Shown in pieces: positions 1-10,654 of a stretch of DNA of 64,000 bases; the first letter of the stretch is position 1; each line of letters opens with the position of its first letter. Position numbers and translations under genes: made by a program. The DNA is from Hylemonella gracilis ATCC 19624 (lineage in GTDB: Bacteria > Pseudomonadota > Gammaproteobacteria > Burkholderiales > Burkholderiaceae_C). The notes below the pieces were generated by a model. It ran no database searches, was not told where the DNA came from, and saw nothing but the letters and a program-made list of their open reading frames with translations. The stretch spans positions 21,219-85,218 of the forward strand of contig NZ_AEGR01000024.1 of assembly GCF_000211835.1 (NCBI RefSeq). The letters are read 5' to 3'.

Positions 1-843
1 GACGGCACGGATGTCGCCCGTTTCTGCGGCGGGCAGGACTTGGTCATTCTCGGCGCTCCCATGGCCGGCCTGCGGGAATTGCTGCAGGAACTGCGCGATT
101 GCCGGGTGCCCGTGGCCTGGATCTGCAAGGGCTTGGAGCGCAGCCGGTCTGCTGCCGGTGAGACGCAGCCAGCGCAGTCCGTGGGATTGATGGCGCACGA
201 GGTCCAGGCCGAGGTGGCTCCGCAACTGCTGTCCGGTGTCCTGAGTGGCCCGAGCTTCGCGCAGGAAGTCGCTTTGGGCCGCCCGACTGCGCTGGTCGCG
301 GCCAGCGCACACGCTCTGGTGCGCGAACGCCTGGTGCAGGCCTTCCACAGCCCACGCCTGCGGGTCTACGAAAACGACGATCTGGTGGGCGTGGAAGTGG
401 GCGGCGCGGTCAAGAACATCCTGGCCATTGCCACCGGCCTGTGCGATGGCCTGAACCTGGGTTTGAATGCCCGCGCCGCGCTGATCACCCGCGGCCTGGC
501 CGAAATGATGCGGTTTGGCCTTGCCTTGGGGGCTCGCGCCGAGACCTTCATGGGCTTGTCCGGCCTGGGGGATCTGGTGCTGACAGCCACCGGCGACCTC
601 AGCCGCAACCGCAAAGTGGGCCTGTTACTGGCTCAGGGCAAAACCTTGAACGAGGCCGTGACTTCACTCGGGCATGTGGCCGAAGGGGTCTACTGCGCCC
701 GCACGGTCGCGCAAAGAGCGCGGCATCTGGGCGTGGACATGCCCATCACCGAGGCCGTCGTGGCCCTGCTGGATGGCGAGATGCAGCCGCAGCAGGCCGT
801 GCAGGCCCTGATGGAGCGCGAGCCCAGTTCTGAAATCCGTTGA
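1..843 (+). CDS. gpsA: Glycerol-3-phosphate dehydrogenase [NAD(P)+], 3' part
   Basis: The reading frame is open from base 1, so the gene starts outside the window and lacks its N-terminal nucleotide-binding glycine motif here. The enzyme reduces dihydroxyacetone phosphate to sn-glycerol 3-phosphate for phospholipid synthesis in the cytoplasm. The visible part holds the conserved catalytic lysine region ([12 protein letters not shown]), the GLSGLGDL block and the C-terminal helical domain of the family. The stop lies 10 bases before nadC, so the two genes are probably cotranscribed. The identification is secure; only the 5' end is missing. Confidence 0.95.
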   Translation, partial: DGTDVARFCGGQDLVILGAPMAGLRELLQELRDCRVPVAWICKGLERSRSAAGETQPAQSVGLMAHEVQAEVAPQLLSGVLSGPSFAQEVALGRPTALVAASAHALVRERLVQAFHSPRLRVYENDDLVGVEVGGAVKNILAIATGLCDGLNLGLNARAALITRGLAEMMRFGLALGARAETFMGLSGLGDLVLTATGDLSRNRKVGLLLAQGKTLNEAVTSLGHVAEGVYCARTVAQRARHLGVDMPITEAVVALLDGEMQPQQAVQALMEREPSSEIR

Positions 844-853
844 TGGGAATGCC

Positions 854-1759
854 ATGTCCGTGACGACTTCTCCCGTGCTTGAATACACCGCCGACATGCT
901 GCGGGACCTGGCGCAGGCCGACGTGGCGCGCGCGCTGATGGAAGACGTGGGCGACGGTGATCTGACGGCGGCCTTGGTGCCCGCCAGCAAAACCGCGCGC
1001 GCCCGAATCCTCGCGCGTGAAGCCGCAATCATTTGTGGTGTTCCTTGGGCCGAGGCCGCCTTGCGGCAGGCAGCGCCCGGCTCGCAATGGAACTGGCGGG
1101 TGGCCGAAGGTCAGCGCTGCCAGCCAGACCAGACCGTGCTGGAGCTGACGGGGCCCGCGCGCGGCTTGCTGACGGCCGAGCGCACCGTGCTGAACTTTCT
1201 GCAGTTGCTCAGCGCCGTGGCCACCCGCACCGCAGACTACGTCGCAGCGATCGCCGAGGTGTCTGGCACCCGCGGCAACGTGCGCGCCCGCATCGTCGAC
1301 ACCCGCAAGACCTTGCCCGGCCTTCGGCTGGCGCAGAAATACGCGGTGCACTGCGGCGGGGGCTGGAACCACCGCATCGGGCTGTACGACGCGGTGCTGA
1401 TCAAGGAAAACCACATCGCCGCCGCGGGCGGCGTGACCGAGGTTCTGGCCCAGGTGCGCGCCACTGCCTCCATTGCGGGCGCGGCCAAGTTCGTCGAAAT
1501 CGAAGTCGAGACACTGACCCAGCTCGAAGAGGCCCTACTGGCCGGTGCCACCATGGTGCTGCTGGACAATATGGACTTGCCGACGCTGCGCGAGGCCGTG
1601 CGCATCAACGCGGGTCGGGCGATCCTCGAGGTCTCCGGCGGCGTGAACATGGGCACGGTGCGCGAGATCGCGGCCACGGGCGTGGATCGCATCTCGATTG
1701 GCGCCTTGACGAAAGACGTGAAAGCCATCGATTTCTCGATGCGTTTCACGGACCTGTGA
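854..1759 (+). CDS. nadC: Nicotinate-nucleotide pyrophosphorylase (quinolinate phosphoribosyltransferase)
   Basis: NadC converts quinolinate and phosphoribosyl pyrophosphate to nicotinate mononucleotide, the third step of de novo NAD synthesis. The 301-residue protein has the usual family length. It shows the substrate-binding RKTLPGLR motif, the [16 protein letters not shown] block and the C-terminal barrel motif LEVSGGVN. It begins just after gpsA and is followed 23 bases later by nadA, the preceding enzyme of the same pathway, so nadC-nadA form a small NAD operon. Confidence 0.97.
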   Translation: MSVTTSPVLEYTADMLRDLAQADVARALMEDVGDGDLTAALVPASKTARARILAREAAIICGVPWAEAALRQAAPGSQWNWRVAEGQRCQPDQTVLELTGPARGLLTAERTVLNFLQLLSAVATRTADYVAAIAEVSGTRGNVRARIVDTRKTLPGLRLAQKYAVHCGGGWNHRIGLYDAVLIKENHIAAAGGVTEVLAQVRATASIAGAAKFVEIEVETLTQLEEALLAGATMVLLDNMDLPTLREAVRINAGRAILEVSGGVNMGTVREIAATGVDRISIGALTKDVKAIDFSMRFTDL

Positions 1760-1782
1760 CGGTCGGTTGGAATGATGGAGCA

Positions 1783-2907
1783 ATGATGGGCAGCGCAGTC
1801 ATCGACGTCGAATACGAGCAACCCGAAAACCTGAGCGCAGGCGCGGCGTGTTCCACGCACCATGCCTGGGCTCGCGTGCCGGCCGAGCCCGCGCCCGCCG
1901 AGCGTGTCGCGCTCAAGGACAAGATTCGCCGCCTGCTCAAGGAAAAGAACGCCGTCATGGTGTCGCACTACTACGTGCACCCCGACCTGCAGGACCTGGC
2001 CGAGGAAACCGGTGGCATCGTCAGCGACTCGCTGGAAATGGCCCGCTTTGGGCGCGATCACGCGGCGCAGACCCTGGTGGTGTCCGGCGTGCGTTTCATG
2101 GGCGAGACGGCCAAGATTCTCAGCCCCGAAAAGACCATCCTGATGCCCGACCTGGACGCGACCTGCTCGCTGGACCTGGGCTGTCCGGTGGACGAATTCA
2201 GCGCCTTCTGCGACGCGCACCCAGACCGCACCGTGGTTGTCTACGCCAACACCAGCGCGGCGGTGAAGGCGCGTTCGGACTGGCTGGTCACCTCCAGCTG
2301 CGCGCTGGACATCGTGCGTGCCTTGAAAGACCAGGGTCACAAGATTCTCTGGGCACCCGACCGCCACCTGGGCGCCTACATCGAACGCGAGACTGGCGCC
2401 GACATGCTGATGTGGAACGGCGCCTGCATCGTGCATGACGAGTTCAAGGCCTTTGAGCTGGAGGAACTCAAGAAGGAACACCCGAAAGCCAAGGTGCTGG
2501 TGCACCCGGAGTCGCCCAGTGGCGTGGTGGCGCTGGCGGACGCCGTGGGTTCGACCTCGGGCATTTTGAAGGCGGCGAAGGAGCTCGACGCACAAGAGTT
2601 CATCGTCGCCACCGACAAGGGCATGATGCACAAGCTGCGCACGCTCAACCCGGGCAAGACCTTCATCGAGGCCCCCACGGCGGGCAACAGCGCCACCTGC
2701 AAGAGCTGCGCGCACTGCCCCTGGATGGCCATGAACGGCCTGGCGGGCGTGGCCCATGTGCTCGAGACGGGCCTGAACGAAGTCCACGTCGATCCCACCC
2801 TGATTCCCCGCGCGCGCCAGCCCATTGACCGCATGCTGGCCTTCACGGCCGCGCAGAAGGCGGGCCAGCCGGTGACTGGCCTGGTGCCCCACCTCGGCGC
2901 GGCCTGA
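1783..2907 (+). CDS. nadA: Quinolinate synthase A
   Basis: NadA condenses iminoaspartate with dihydroxyacetone phosphate to quinolinate using an oxygen-sensitive [4Fe-4S] cluster. The frame is open from 1033, but the start is placed at the ATG-ATG pair at 1783/1786 after a GGAG at 1777, because upstream codons overlap nadC and do not resemble the family. Likely cluster ligands by comparison with E. coli are Cys128 (ATCSLDLGC), Cys215 (GACIVHDEF) and Cys312 in [10 protein letters not shown]. The length of about 374 residues is normal. It works directly before NadC in the pathway. Confidence 0.97.
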   Translation: MMGSAVIDVEYEQPENLSAGAACSTHHAWARVPAEPAPAERVALKDKIRRLLKEKNAVMVSHYYVHPDLQDLAEETGGIVSDSLEMARFGRDHAAQTLVVSGVRFMGETAKILSPEKTILMPDLDATCSLDLGCPVDEFSAFCDAHPDRTVVVYANTSAAVKARSDWLVTSSCALDIVRALKDQGHKILWAPDRHLGAYIERETGADMLMWNGACIVHDEFKAFELEELKKEHPKAKVLVHPESPSGVVALADAVGSTSGILKAAKELDAQEFIVATDKGMMHKLRTLNPGKTFIEAPTAGNSATCKSCAHCPWMAMNGLAGVAHVLETGLNEVHVDPTLIPRARQPIDRMLAFTAAQKAGQPVTGLVPHLGAA

Positions 2908-3012
2908 AGGCGTGGTCGGCCAGGTTGCGGAGTGTTTTGTTCCGGCCCCTCATAATCGCTGACCGCCCATCCGAGACGCATCTGAGCATCTGAGTCTGGA
3001 GACGCCGCCGCC

Positions 3013-3785
<773 letters not shown>

Positions 3786-3788
3786 AGT

Positions 3789-4466
3789 TCAGGCCGCAGG
3801 TTTGCTGTCCGCCAGATTCTTGTCCACCGTCGCCGGAGTTGTTGGCGTGTCCGGGGCCTCTGATTTTTGCGGCTTCGGTGGTTTCGGCCGTGGCGGCTTG
3901 CTCGTGTGGATGTGCATGGTGGCCTTGTCCATGGCGCCGCTGAGCAGATCCGGCAGGGCCTGGAGGGTGCGGATCATGGCGTCCTCGATGGCAGCGCGGT
4001 GGTCGAGCGATGGCTTCTTGAGCACCCAGCTCACGACCTCGGACTTCACGCCGGGATGGCCCACGCCGATGCGCAATCGCCAATAGTCGTCGCTCCCCAG
4101 TTGCGCGTGCAGGCTGCGCAGGCCGTTGTGTCCGGCATGGCCGCCGCCGCGCTTGAGCTTGACTTCACCCGGCACGATGTCCATCTCGTCATGGGCGACC
4201 AGGATTTCATCGGGCTGGATCTTGAAGAAGCGCGCCAGTGCCGCGACCGATCTGCCGGATTCGTTCATGAACGTCATGGGCTCCAGCAGCCAGAGCGTCT
4301 GCCCTTTGTACGTGGTGCGAGCCACGAGGCCTTGGTAGCCTCTGTCAAGGGTCAGCCCGGCCTTCAGTTCACGGGCTACAGCATCGATCCACCAGAAGCC
4401 GGCGTTGTGGCGTGTGGCTTCGTATTCAGGGCCAGGGTTACCCAAGCCGACGAGGAGTTTGAGCAT
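3789..4466 (-). CDS. pth: Peptidyl-tRNA hydrolase
   Basis: Pth hydrolyses peptidyl-tRNA released by aborted translation and recycles the tRNA. The start is placed at the ATG giving [12 protein letters not shown]; an in-frame ATG at 4499 would add 11 residues unlike the family, and neither has a clear Shine-Dalgarno site. Conserved Asn, His and Asp of the active site are present in GLGNPG, TRHNAGF and VAHDEMD. At about 225 residues it is longer than the usual 190-200 because of a Pro/Lys-rich low-complexity tail. It lies downstream of rplY. Confidence 0.96.
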   Translation of the reverse strand: MLKLLVGLGNPGPEYEATRHNAGFWWIDAVARELKAGLTLDRGYQGLVARTTYKGQTLWLLEPMTFMNESGRSVAALARFFKIQPDEILVAHDEMDIVPGEVKLKRGGGHAGHNGLRSLHAQLGSDDYWRLRIGVGHPGVKSEVVSWVLKKPSLDHRAAIEDAMIRTLQALPDLLSGAMDKATMHIHTSKPPRPKPPKPQKSEAPDTPTTPATVDKNLADSKPAA

Positions 4467-4514
4467 GGCGGGATTATCGGGGACCGCGAGTGACGGCATG
4501 CAGAGGCTGGAATG

Positions 4515-4542
4515 AAAACGGCCCGCCGAGGCGGGCCGTTTT
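4515..4542. terminator. Perfect hairpin between rplY and pth
   Basis: A 13-base stem (AAAACGGCCCGCC with its exact complement) around a 2-base loop lies between rplY and pth. The stem ends in T's on both strands, so it could act as a bidirectional intrinsic terminator. For the minus-strand rplY transcript it would reduce read-through into pth. Confidence 0.75.
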
Positions 4543-4592
4543 GGGAGCAGGGACCGGGCAGTCGCGCCCGGACCTTGTCACAACCAAGAGGA

Positions 4593-5249
4593 TTACTTCT
4601 TGGCGGGGGCCTTGGCCGGAGCTGCTTTTGCCGGAGCGGCCTTGGCATCGGCGGCCGGAGCGGCTTCGGCGGCGGGGGCTGCTTCTTCCTCGCCCGCGGG
4701 CGCCACTGCGGCAACCAGCACCGGGTTGGTCTTGCCGTGGGTCACGGCCGTCACGCCCTTGGGCAGGGTGATGTCCTTGAGGTGCAGGGATGCGCCCTTG
4801 GTCAGCTTGCTCAGGTCCACGGCGATGAATTCGGGCAGATCCTTGGGCAGGCAGGAGATTTCCAGCTCGGTGACGATGTGGTTCACCAGTGACTTGTCCT
4901 TGATGGCGGGCGAGTTTTCCTCGCCGCTGTAGTGCAGCGGCACCTTCATGTGCAGCTTGGTGTTGGCGTCCACGCGCTGGAAGTCAATGTGCAGCACCAG
5001 GGGCTTGTAGGGGTGCATCTGCACGTCGCGCAGCAGCACCTGATTGCTCTTGCCGTTCAGTTCCATGTCGAGGATGGACGAATGGAAGGCTTCCTTCTTC
5101 AGGGCATGCCACAGGGCATTGTGGTCCAGCTCGATCAGCGAGGGTTCAACGGTGCCACCGTAGACGATGCCGGGCGTGCGGCCCGTGTGACGCAGGCGGC
5201 GGCTCGCACCCGTACCTTGCTTGGCGCGCTCAAAAGCGACGAATTTCAT
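4593..5249 (-). CDS. rplY: 50S ribosomal protein L25 (general stress protein Ctc type)
   Basis: This is the two-domain L25/Ctc protein that binds 5S rRNA. The 218-residue product begins [20 protein letters not shown], followed by the GxVPGIVYG-like segment and the long C-terminal beta domain. The last 30 residues are an Ala/Pro/Lys-rich tail of low complexity. The gene lies downstream of prs on the same strand, a conserved arrangement in betaproteobacteria. Confidence 0.96.
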   Translation of the reverse strand: MKFVAFERAKQGTGASRRLRHTGRTPGIVYGGTVEPSLIELDHNALWHALKKEAFHSSILDMELNGKSNQVLLRDVQMHPYKPLVLHIDFQRVDANTKLHMKVPLHYSGEENSPAIKDKSLVNHIVTELEISCLPKDLPEFIAVDLSKLTKGASLHLKDITLPKGVTAVTHGKTNPVLVAAVAPAGEEEAAPAAEAAPAADAKAAPAKAAPAKAPAKK

Positions 5250-5290
5250 GGTTCACTCCTTGTGGAAGATTGATGCATCAATGCTTCCTT

Positions 5291-5352
5291 CGGAACCCAC
5301 CGCGACCAGTGTGGTTCCGGTTTCAACAATGCCCGCGTCTTTCGATGCGGGC
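5291..5352 (-). promoter_or_regulatory. Two hairpins in the prs-rplY spacer
   Basis: Two inverted repeats lie between prs and rplY: CGGAACC...GGTTCCG (5291-5321) and GCCCGC...GCGGGC (5331-5352). On the minus strand neither is followed by a good U tract. They could be a leader structure for rplY or a weak prs terminator; the sequence does not decide. Confidence 0.3.
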
Positions 5353-5384
5353 GGCTTTTGGTCTCGCAGCTGGGCGGTTGCTGC

Positions 5385-6368
5385 TCACAGCAGCGGCGCG
5401 TCCTGCTCCGAGAACAAACTCAGGACCGACTCGCCTCGGGCGATGCGGTGGATGGTCTCCGCGAACAGCGGGGCCACGGACAATTGGCGGATCTTGTCGC
5501 AGGCGCGGGCCAGTTCGGCTAGCGGGATGGTGTTGGTCACCACCACCTCGTCCAGCGCGGTGCTCTTGGAAATGCGCTCGATGGCGGGGCCAGACAGAAT
5601 GGGGTGGGTGCAGTAGGCGTAGACGCTTTTCGCGCCGCGCTCCTTCAGCACCTCGGCGGCCTTCACCAACGTGCCAGCGGTGTCGATCATGTCGTCCATG
5701 ATCACGCAGTTGCGGCCTTCGATGTCGCCGATCACGTTCATCACTTCGCTGACGTTGGCCTTGGGACGGCGCTTGTCGATGATGGCGAGGTCGCAATTGA
5801 GCTGTTTGGCCAGCGCGCGGGCGCGCACCACACCGCCCACGTCGGGGCTGACGACGATCAGGTCCTCGTAATTTTGCTGACGCAGGTCACCCAGCAGCAC
5901 CGGCGAGGCGTAGATGTTGTCCACCGGGATGTTGAAGAAGCCCTGGATCTGGTCGGCATGCAGGTCCATGGTCAGCACGCTGGAAACACCCACGGTTTGC
6001 AGCAGGTTGGCCACCACCTTGGCCGAGATCGGCACGCGGCTGGAGCGCGGGCGCCGATCCTGGCGGGCGTAACCGAAATAGGGGATGACGGCGCTGATGC
6101 GTTCGGCCGACGCGCGCTTGAGCGCATCCACCATGATCAGCAGTTCCATCAGCGAATCATTGGTCGGCGCACAAGTGGACTGCACCACGAACACGTCGCG
6201 GGCGCGCACGTTCTGGTTGATTTCAACCGTGACTTCGCCGTCGGAGAAACGCCCAACGGTTGCCGCGCCAAGACTGATGCCCAAATGCTTGGCAATGTCC
6301 GCCGCCAGGGTGGGGTTGGCATTGCCCGTGAAGAGCATGAAATCCGGGGATGAGGCTGCGATCTGCAT
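5385..6368 (-). CDS. prs: Ribose-phosphate pyrophosphokinase
   Basis: Prs makes phosphoribosyl pyrophosphate from ribose 5-phosphate and ATP for nucleotide, histidine, tryptophan and NAD synthesis, feeding NadC encoded in the same window. The start at 6368 gives [18 protein letters not shown]; the open frame further upstream runs into tRNA-Gln. Conserved segments include the [13 protein letters not shown]-binding loop, [11 protein letters not shown] and the PRPP-binding motif [12 protein letters not shown]. The length of about 327 residues is typical. Confidence 0.97.
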   Translation of the reverse strand: MQIAASSPDFMLFTGNANPTLAADIAKHLGISLGAATVGRFSDGEVTVEINQNVRARDVFVVQSTCAPTNDSLMELLIMVDALKRASAERISAVIPYFGYARQDRRPRSSRVPISAKVVANLLQTVGVSSVLTMDLHADQIQGFFNIPVDNIYASPVLLGDLRQQNYEDLIVVSPDVGGVVRARALAKQLNCDLAIIDKRRPKANVSEVMNVIGDIEGRNCVIMDDMIDTAGTLVKAAEVLKERGAKSVYAYCTHPILSGPAIERISKSTALDEVVVTNTIPLAELARACDKIRQLSVAPLFAETIHRIARGESVLSLFSEQDAPLL

Positions 6369-6454
6369 GGAAGAGCCCAGCGTGGAGACGTCGGAGGTGG
6401 AAGGTGGCAACGCGCTTGTTTGAAGCGTGGGTGACTGGTACGAATGCAGGAATT

Positions 6455-6531
6455 TGGCAGGGGAGGAAGGACTCGAACCCTCGCATGCCGGAATCAAAAT
6501 CCGGTGCCTTAACCAACTTGGCGACTCCCCT
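6455..6531 (-). tRNA. tRNA-Gln(TTG)
   Basis: The minus strand folds into a full cloverleaf: acceptor AGGGGAG pairs with CTCCCCT, discriminator G, and an encoded CCA end. The anticodon stem CCGGA/TCCGG encloses the loop TTTTGAT, giving anticodon TTG (Gln). The T loop GTTCGAG is standard. Its place between ispE and prs is the conserved betaproteobacterial position. Confidence 0.96.
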
Positions 6532-6634
6532 ACACAGGTCGACGGTCAGTCACCACAACCGCCCACCTCAAAACTCGTTCACTTCGGACTGAATCCGAAC
6601 TCCCTGACGTTTTCTTGCGCCGGGCATCCTTCGG

Positions 6635-7630
6635 CTAAGCCCAATGGGCCAGCGGATGGACATCCAGACTGCGACACCAGCGGCTCTGCATCTGGTCGGG
6701 CACGGCGATCGCCGTGCTTGAAAACCTGGCACGCACATGCATCTCAGGCGCAACCCATGCAAAAACCGCGCTGCCCGAGCCCGTCATCCGCCCCGACAAA
6801 CCCAGGGAATTCAACCATTCCAGGGCCTGCGTGACACCAGGGCAAAGCCGCTGGGCGACGGGCTGCAAGTCGTTGCGTGAATCCTCAAGCAGGAATTTCC
6901 TGAAACTTTGAGCACCTCGATCCCGATTGTGCTCAACGTCGTTCGGTTTTTCCTCGCTTGCCGATCCCACGCCGGGGTCAGCAGCAAAGCCTGTGATTGT
7001 AGCAGCAAAACTGTCGCGTTTCAAAGCGGGGTCACGGAAAATCGCCGCAGTCTCCAGGCCTGCGTCAGGCTTGACGACCAGCAGAGCATGGCCGGGCAGC
7101 AGGCGAGCCGGTTCCAGGTTTGCCGGCAAGGGGGTGATGCGTTCGCCCACGCCTTCCACCCAGGCCGTCGCCTGCTTCGCATGTGCCGAGTGCAGGAAAT
7201 ACGGCACGTCCGCGCCCAGGGTGAGACCGATTGCGGCCAATTGCTCCAGGCTGAGCTTGAGCTTCCACAGGCGATTGAGCGCCAGCAGAGTCGATGCGGC
7301 GTCGGAGGAGCCTCCACCGAGCCCGGCTTGCGCGGGAATGTGCTTGGCAATCGCGATGTGGGCCCCACCAGCATGGCCTGTCGCGGCCTGCAAGGCGCGA
7401 GCGGCTCGCAATACCAGATCATCCGCGGGCAAGGGCGTGGTCAGGTCCTCACGACTCAAGCCCCCATCATGTTGTCGATGTGCACGGGTTTCGAAATGCA
7501 GCGTGTCAGCCCAATCGATCAGGGTGAAGACCGATTGCAGCAGGTGGTACCCGTCGGCGCGTCGACCCGTGACATGGAGGAAAAGATTCAGCTTCGCTGG
7601 CGCTGAGACATCATGCAGGGAGGTCGGCAT
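6635..7630 (-). CDS. ispE: 4-diphosphocytidyl-2-C-methyl-D-erythritol kinase
   Basis: IspE phosphorylates CDP-methylerythritol in the MEP isoprenoid pathway. The start at 7630 gives MPTSLHDVSAPAKLNLFLHV; upstream in-frame codons read into the spacer. The GHMP-kinase features are present: PAKLNLFLHV, the PAQAGLGGGSSDAAS ATP loop and MTGSGSAVFA near the end. At 331 residues it is longer than E. coli IspE (283), mainly through an insertion of about 30 charged residues around residues 215-250. Downstream comes tRNA-Gln. Confidence 0.95.
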   Translation of the reverse strand: MPTSLHDVSAPAKLNLFLHVTGRRADGYHLLQSVFTLIDWADTLHFETRAHRQHDGGLSREDLTTPLPADDLVLRAARALQAATGHAGGAHIAIAKHIPAQAGLGGGSSDAASTLLALNRLWKLKLSLEQLAAIGLTLGADVPYFLHSAHAKQATAWVEGVGERITPLPANLEPARLLPGHALLVVKPDAGLETAAIFRDPALKRDSFAATITGFAADPGVGSASEEKPNDVEHNRDRGAQSFRKFLLEDSRNDLQPVAQRLCPGVTQALEWLNSLGLSGRMTGSGSAVFAWVAPEMHVRARFSSTAIAVPDQMQSRWCRSLDVHPLAHWA

Positions 7631-7750
7631 GGCGGGCGAGTTTAGCGGTCTTCGGCGCTCCCTCGCAGGGCTCACGTACGCGCTCCATCCGCGCATCACC
7701 GTGGCCCGTGACCCGAAGCCGCAGCGCAGGCTGCTTGGCGACGGGCCCGA

Positions 7751-9697
7751 TCAGGGCTTATTGACGCCCAGTCGCCGCAGTGTTTCCAGCAGCGTTTCAT
7801 TGCTGGCGTTCAGTTCCAAGCCCTCGCGCCAGATCTTGCGCGCATCGTCGCGCTGCCCGAGGCTCCAGAGCACCTCGCCCAAGTGGGCGGCGATCTCGGC
7901 GTCAGGTCGGTCCGTGTAGGCTTGCTTCAAGAGGCGCAGCGCTTCCTCTTTGTTGCCCTCCCGGAAAGTCACCCAGGCCAGGCTGTCGGTGATGAACGGG
8001 TCGCCAGGGGCTGCGTCCAGGGCTTTCTGAATGAGTGTGCGGGCCTCGGCCAGACGCATGTTGCGGTCGGCGAAAAAGTACCCCAGCGCGTTGTAGGCAT
8101 GGTGGTAGTCCGGCTTCTCCGCCATGATCTTGCGCAGCAGCCGCTCCATTTCCTCCGCTCGGCCCAGCTTCTCGGCGATCATGGACTGCTCATACAGCAG
8201 GTCATAGTCCTGCGGGTTGCGCAGGGTCGCCTCTTCAAGCAGCGCATAGGCTTGGGCATAGCGCTTGTTGTCCCGCAGCAGTTGCAGCTCCGCGTAAAAC
8301 TTTTCGCGCGCTTGCTCTGACGTGTTGTCTGGCAGGTCGCGAATCAAAGCCAGCGCATCGTCCATCCGGTTTTGCCGGGCCAACAAGCTCGCACGTTGCC
8401 GCTGAACGCGCAACTGTTCCGCAGCGTTGCCGCTGGTGTCAATGCGCGCGAGCCAGGCTTCCGCACCTTTGTAGTCCTTGCGCTGCTCGGCGATCTGAGC
8501 AAGTCCAAGGCAGGCTTGCGCCACCGCGCGATGGATGGCTTGCTGACCATCCTGGCTGTGGATGATCTGGCCGCCATCCTGGGCTGCATCGGCTTCGTCG
8601 TCGTCCTCCTCGTCTGCGCTCGTTGAGCCCATGGCTTGCTTGCGCTGGGTTTCGATCAATGCGAGAAAGCGTGTCAGAGATTTTTCTGCGTTTGCCAGGC
8701 GCTTGTCTTGCAGTTCCAGCATGCCTTGCAGCAGCCAGGCGTCGGCGAGATCGGGCTGAGCCTGGAGGATGATCTTCAGCTGAGCTTGAGCTTCGGCATA
8801 CCGCTGAATGTCAACCAAGGCACGTGCGTAGTACAAGCGCAAGTTCGGCGTCGCCGAGGAGGTCGTGGCGAAATGACGCGTCAGGAGTTCGCCTGCTTCC
8901 TCTCGTTGTGCTGCGTAACGCGCGGGCAACTGCGGTGACAGCAGCGCCATGGCCAGCAGCAGGGGCTCGGGCGCGCGCGGGTCGAGCGCCACGCCTCGCC
9001 GGGCGGCCTCCAGCACGCCTGCCGGGTTGTCTGCTGCCAAACGCATGCGCCCCACGGCGCTCCAGGCGGCTGCGCCCGTTGTCTTGTCGATGGGCATCAC
9101 TTGAGCAGGAAGCCGGGCGGGATCCAGCAACTGAGCCTGCAGGGCCTGCTCCAGCACGGACGCCGCCATCGCTTTGTCGCTGCTGCGGGAGAAGTAGAGG
9201 GGCAAGGTGGCAATCAGCAGCGGACGCTCCGCAGGCGCTGTCAGCGCAAGGGCTCGTTGCAGCGGCCCCACGGTGTCGTCCAAGCGGTTCAGGCCGAGCA
9301 GGATCTGCAGCACATAGCGGTTGGCCTCCGCGGATTCGGGCTGCGCCTTGGTCCAGTCCCGTGCGGCTTGCAAGGCGGAATCGCCGGCCCGCGCGCGCAA
9401 GGCGATGTCGATCGCACGCATGTAGAGCCGACCATCGTTTGTCTTGCGCGCCGCGTTCAGCAGCAGCGAGTAGGCCGCCCCTGTTTCGCCCTGTTGTGCG
9501 CTCAACTCACCCAGCAGCAACTGGTAAAAAAGCTCACCGTTGAGGACGGAGTTCTCCACGGGTGCGGGAGTTGCGATGTCCGCGGCTGCGGTGGCGCCCT
9601 TGGTGGGCGTCGCCGGCGCGGCCTGGGTCGGGGGAAGAAGAAGCGCCAGCAGGGCAGGCAAGATCAGGGCGGGCAGGCGCGGGCGTAGAGCTGACAT
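7751..9697 (-). CDS. Secreted tetratricopeptide-repeat protein
   Basis: The protein of about 648 residues starts with a signal peptide ([20 protein letters not shown], then a cut near TQA-AP). An in-frame ATG at 9724 would add nine residues. The rest is helical repeat sequence with many TPR-like units, for example [16 protein letters not shown] helices and [15 protein letters not shown], and an acidic insertion (DEEDDDEAD) in the middle. Such proteins sit in the envelope as protein-interaction scaffolds; no enzymatic function can be assigned. Related betaproteobacteria encode it upstream of lolB-ispE; here ispE follows directly. Confidence 0.85.
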   Translation of the reverse strand: MSALRPRLPALILPALLALLLPPTQAAPATPTKGATAAADIATPAPVENSVLNGELFYQLLLGELSAQQGETGAAYSLLLNAARKTNDGRLYMRAIDIALRARAGDSALQAARDWTKAQPESAEANRYVLQILLGLNRLDDTVGPLQRALALTAPAERPLLIATLPLYFSRSSDKAMAASVLEQALQAQLLDPARLPAQVMPIDKTTGAAAWSAVGRMRLAADNPAGVLEAARRGVALDPRAPEPLLLAMALLSPQLPARYAAQREEAGELLTRHFATTSSATPNLRLYYARALVDIQRYAEAQAQLKIILQAQPDLADAWLLQGMLELQDKRLANAEKSLTRFLALIETQRKQAMGSTSADEEDDDEADAAQDGGQIIHSQDGQQAIHRAVAQACLGLAQIAEQRKDYKGAEAWLARIDTSGNAAEQLRVQRQRASLLARQNRMDDALALIRDLPDNTSEQAREKFYAELQLLRDNKRYAQAYALLEEATLRNPQDYDLLYEQSMIAEKLGRAEEMERLLRKIMAEKPDYHHAYNALGYFFADRNMRLAEARTLIQKALDAAPGDPFITDSLAWVTFREGNKEEALRLLKQAYTDRPDAEIAAHLGEVLWSLGQRDDARKIWREGLELNASNETLLETLRRLGVNKP

Positions 9698-9796
9698 AAG
9701 GCGATCCGAATCGGGTCGGGCCATGATAAGCCAAGGCGTGCGCACCTCTGGTTCCTCTCCATAATGTCCGTTTTTCCAGCGACTTTTCACCGTTTC

Positions 9797-10624
9797 ATGC
9801 CCGAGTTGCCCGAAGTCGAAGCCACCCGCCTGAGCTTCGCGGACCACATCGCCGACGCTCGCATCGTGTCCGCCTGGCAAGGTTTGCCCTTGCGTTGGCC
9901 TCTGGGCATCGCCCCCGCGCAACTTGTCGGCCGGCGGGTGCGTGGTGTGCGGCGTCGCGGCAAGTACCTCTTGCTGGATTTGGACGAAGGCATGCTGCTC
10001 TTGCACTTGGGCATGTCCGGCAGCCTGAGCTTCACCGACGTCGCGGTGCACGGCACACGACCACGGGGCGCGCACGACCATTTCGACCTACAGACCGACC
10101 GGGGACTGCTGCGCTTGAATGACCCGCGCCGTTTCGGCGCCGTGGTCTGGGCCGAAAGCGAACAGGCGCCCATCGCGCGCAAGCTGCTGGATGGCCTGGG
10201 CGTGGAGCCTCTGGACGAAAGCTTCGAGGCCGATGCGTTCCATGCCGCGCTGAAAAAACGCAGAAGCGCCATCAAGCAGGTGTTGCTCGCCGGCGATGTG
10301 GTGGTGGGCGTGGGCAATATCTACGCTTCCGAGGCGCTGTTCATCGCCGGCATTCGTCCCAGCTTGTCCGCGGCGCGCATCAGCAAACCGCGCGCGGAGA
10401 GGCTGCACGCTGCGATACGCGACGTGTTGGGCCGGGCCCTGGCTGCGGGAGGTACCACCTTGCGCAACTACAGCAACGCGGTGGGCGAACGCGGCAACTT
10501 CCAGTTCGAGGCCAAGGTCTATGGACGCGAGGGCCTGCCCTGCACGGTGTGTGGTCACCCCATCAAACTGATGCGGCAAGGCCAGCGGGCCACTTACTAC
10601 TGTGTCCATTGCCAGAAAGCGTAA
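9797..10624 (+). CDS. mutM: Formamidopyrimidine-DNA glycosylase
   Basis: MutM (Fpg) excises 8-oxoguanine and ring-opened purines and nicks the DNA. The start at 9797 gives MPELPEVE, whose Pro2 and Glu3 are the catalytic residues after Met removal; the ATG at 9764 is therefore rejected. The C-terminal zinc finger (CTVCGHP ... YYCVHCQ) is complete. Length is 275 residues. mutY follows after 30 bases, so two enzymes of the oxidised-guanine repair system are adjacent. Confidence 0.97.
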   Translation: MPELPEVEATRLSFADHIADARIVSAWQGLPLRWPLGIAPAQLVGRRVRGVRRRGKYLLLDLDEGMLLLHLGMSGSLSFTDVAVHGTRPRGAHDHFDLQTDRGLLRLNDPRRFGAVVWAESEQAPIARKLLDGLGVEPLDESFEADAFHAALKKRRSAIKQVLLAGDVVVGVGNIYASEALFIAGIRPSLSAARISKPRAERLHAAIRDVLGRALAAGGTTLRNYSNAVGERGNFQFEAKVYGREGLPCTVCGHPIKLMRQGQRATYYCVHCQKA

Positions 10625-10654
10625 GAAGGCGTGAGAAAGCCTGATCCACAGACC

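Noticed and set aside
1033..1782. Long N-terminal extension of NadA
   Set aside because: This part of the open frame overlaps nadC in another frame and has no NadA-like residues; the start is at 1783.
1237..2892. Long open frame antisense to nadC-nadA
   Set aside because: His/Gly/Ala-rich shadow of high-GC genes with no family features.
9725..10081. N-terminal extension of the TPR protein to 10081
   Set aside because: It is antisense to mutM and lies ahead of a clear signal peptide.
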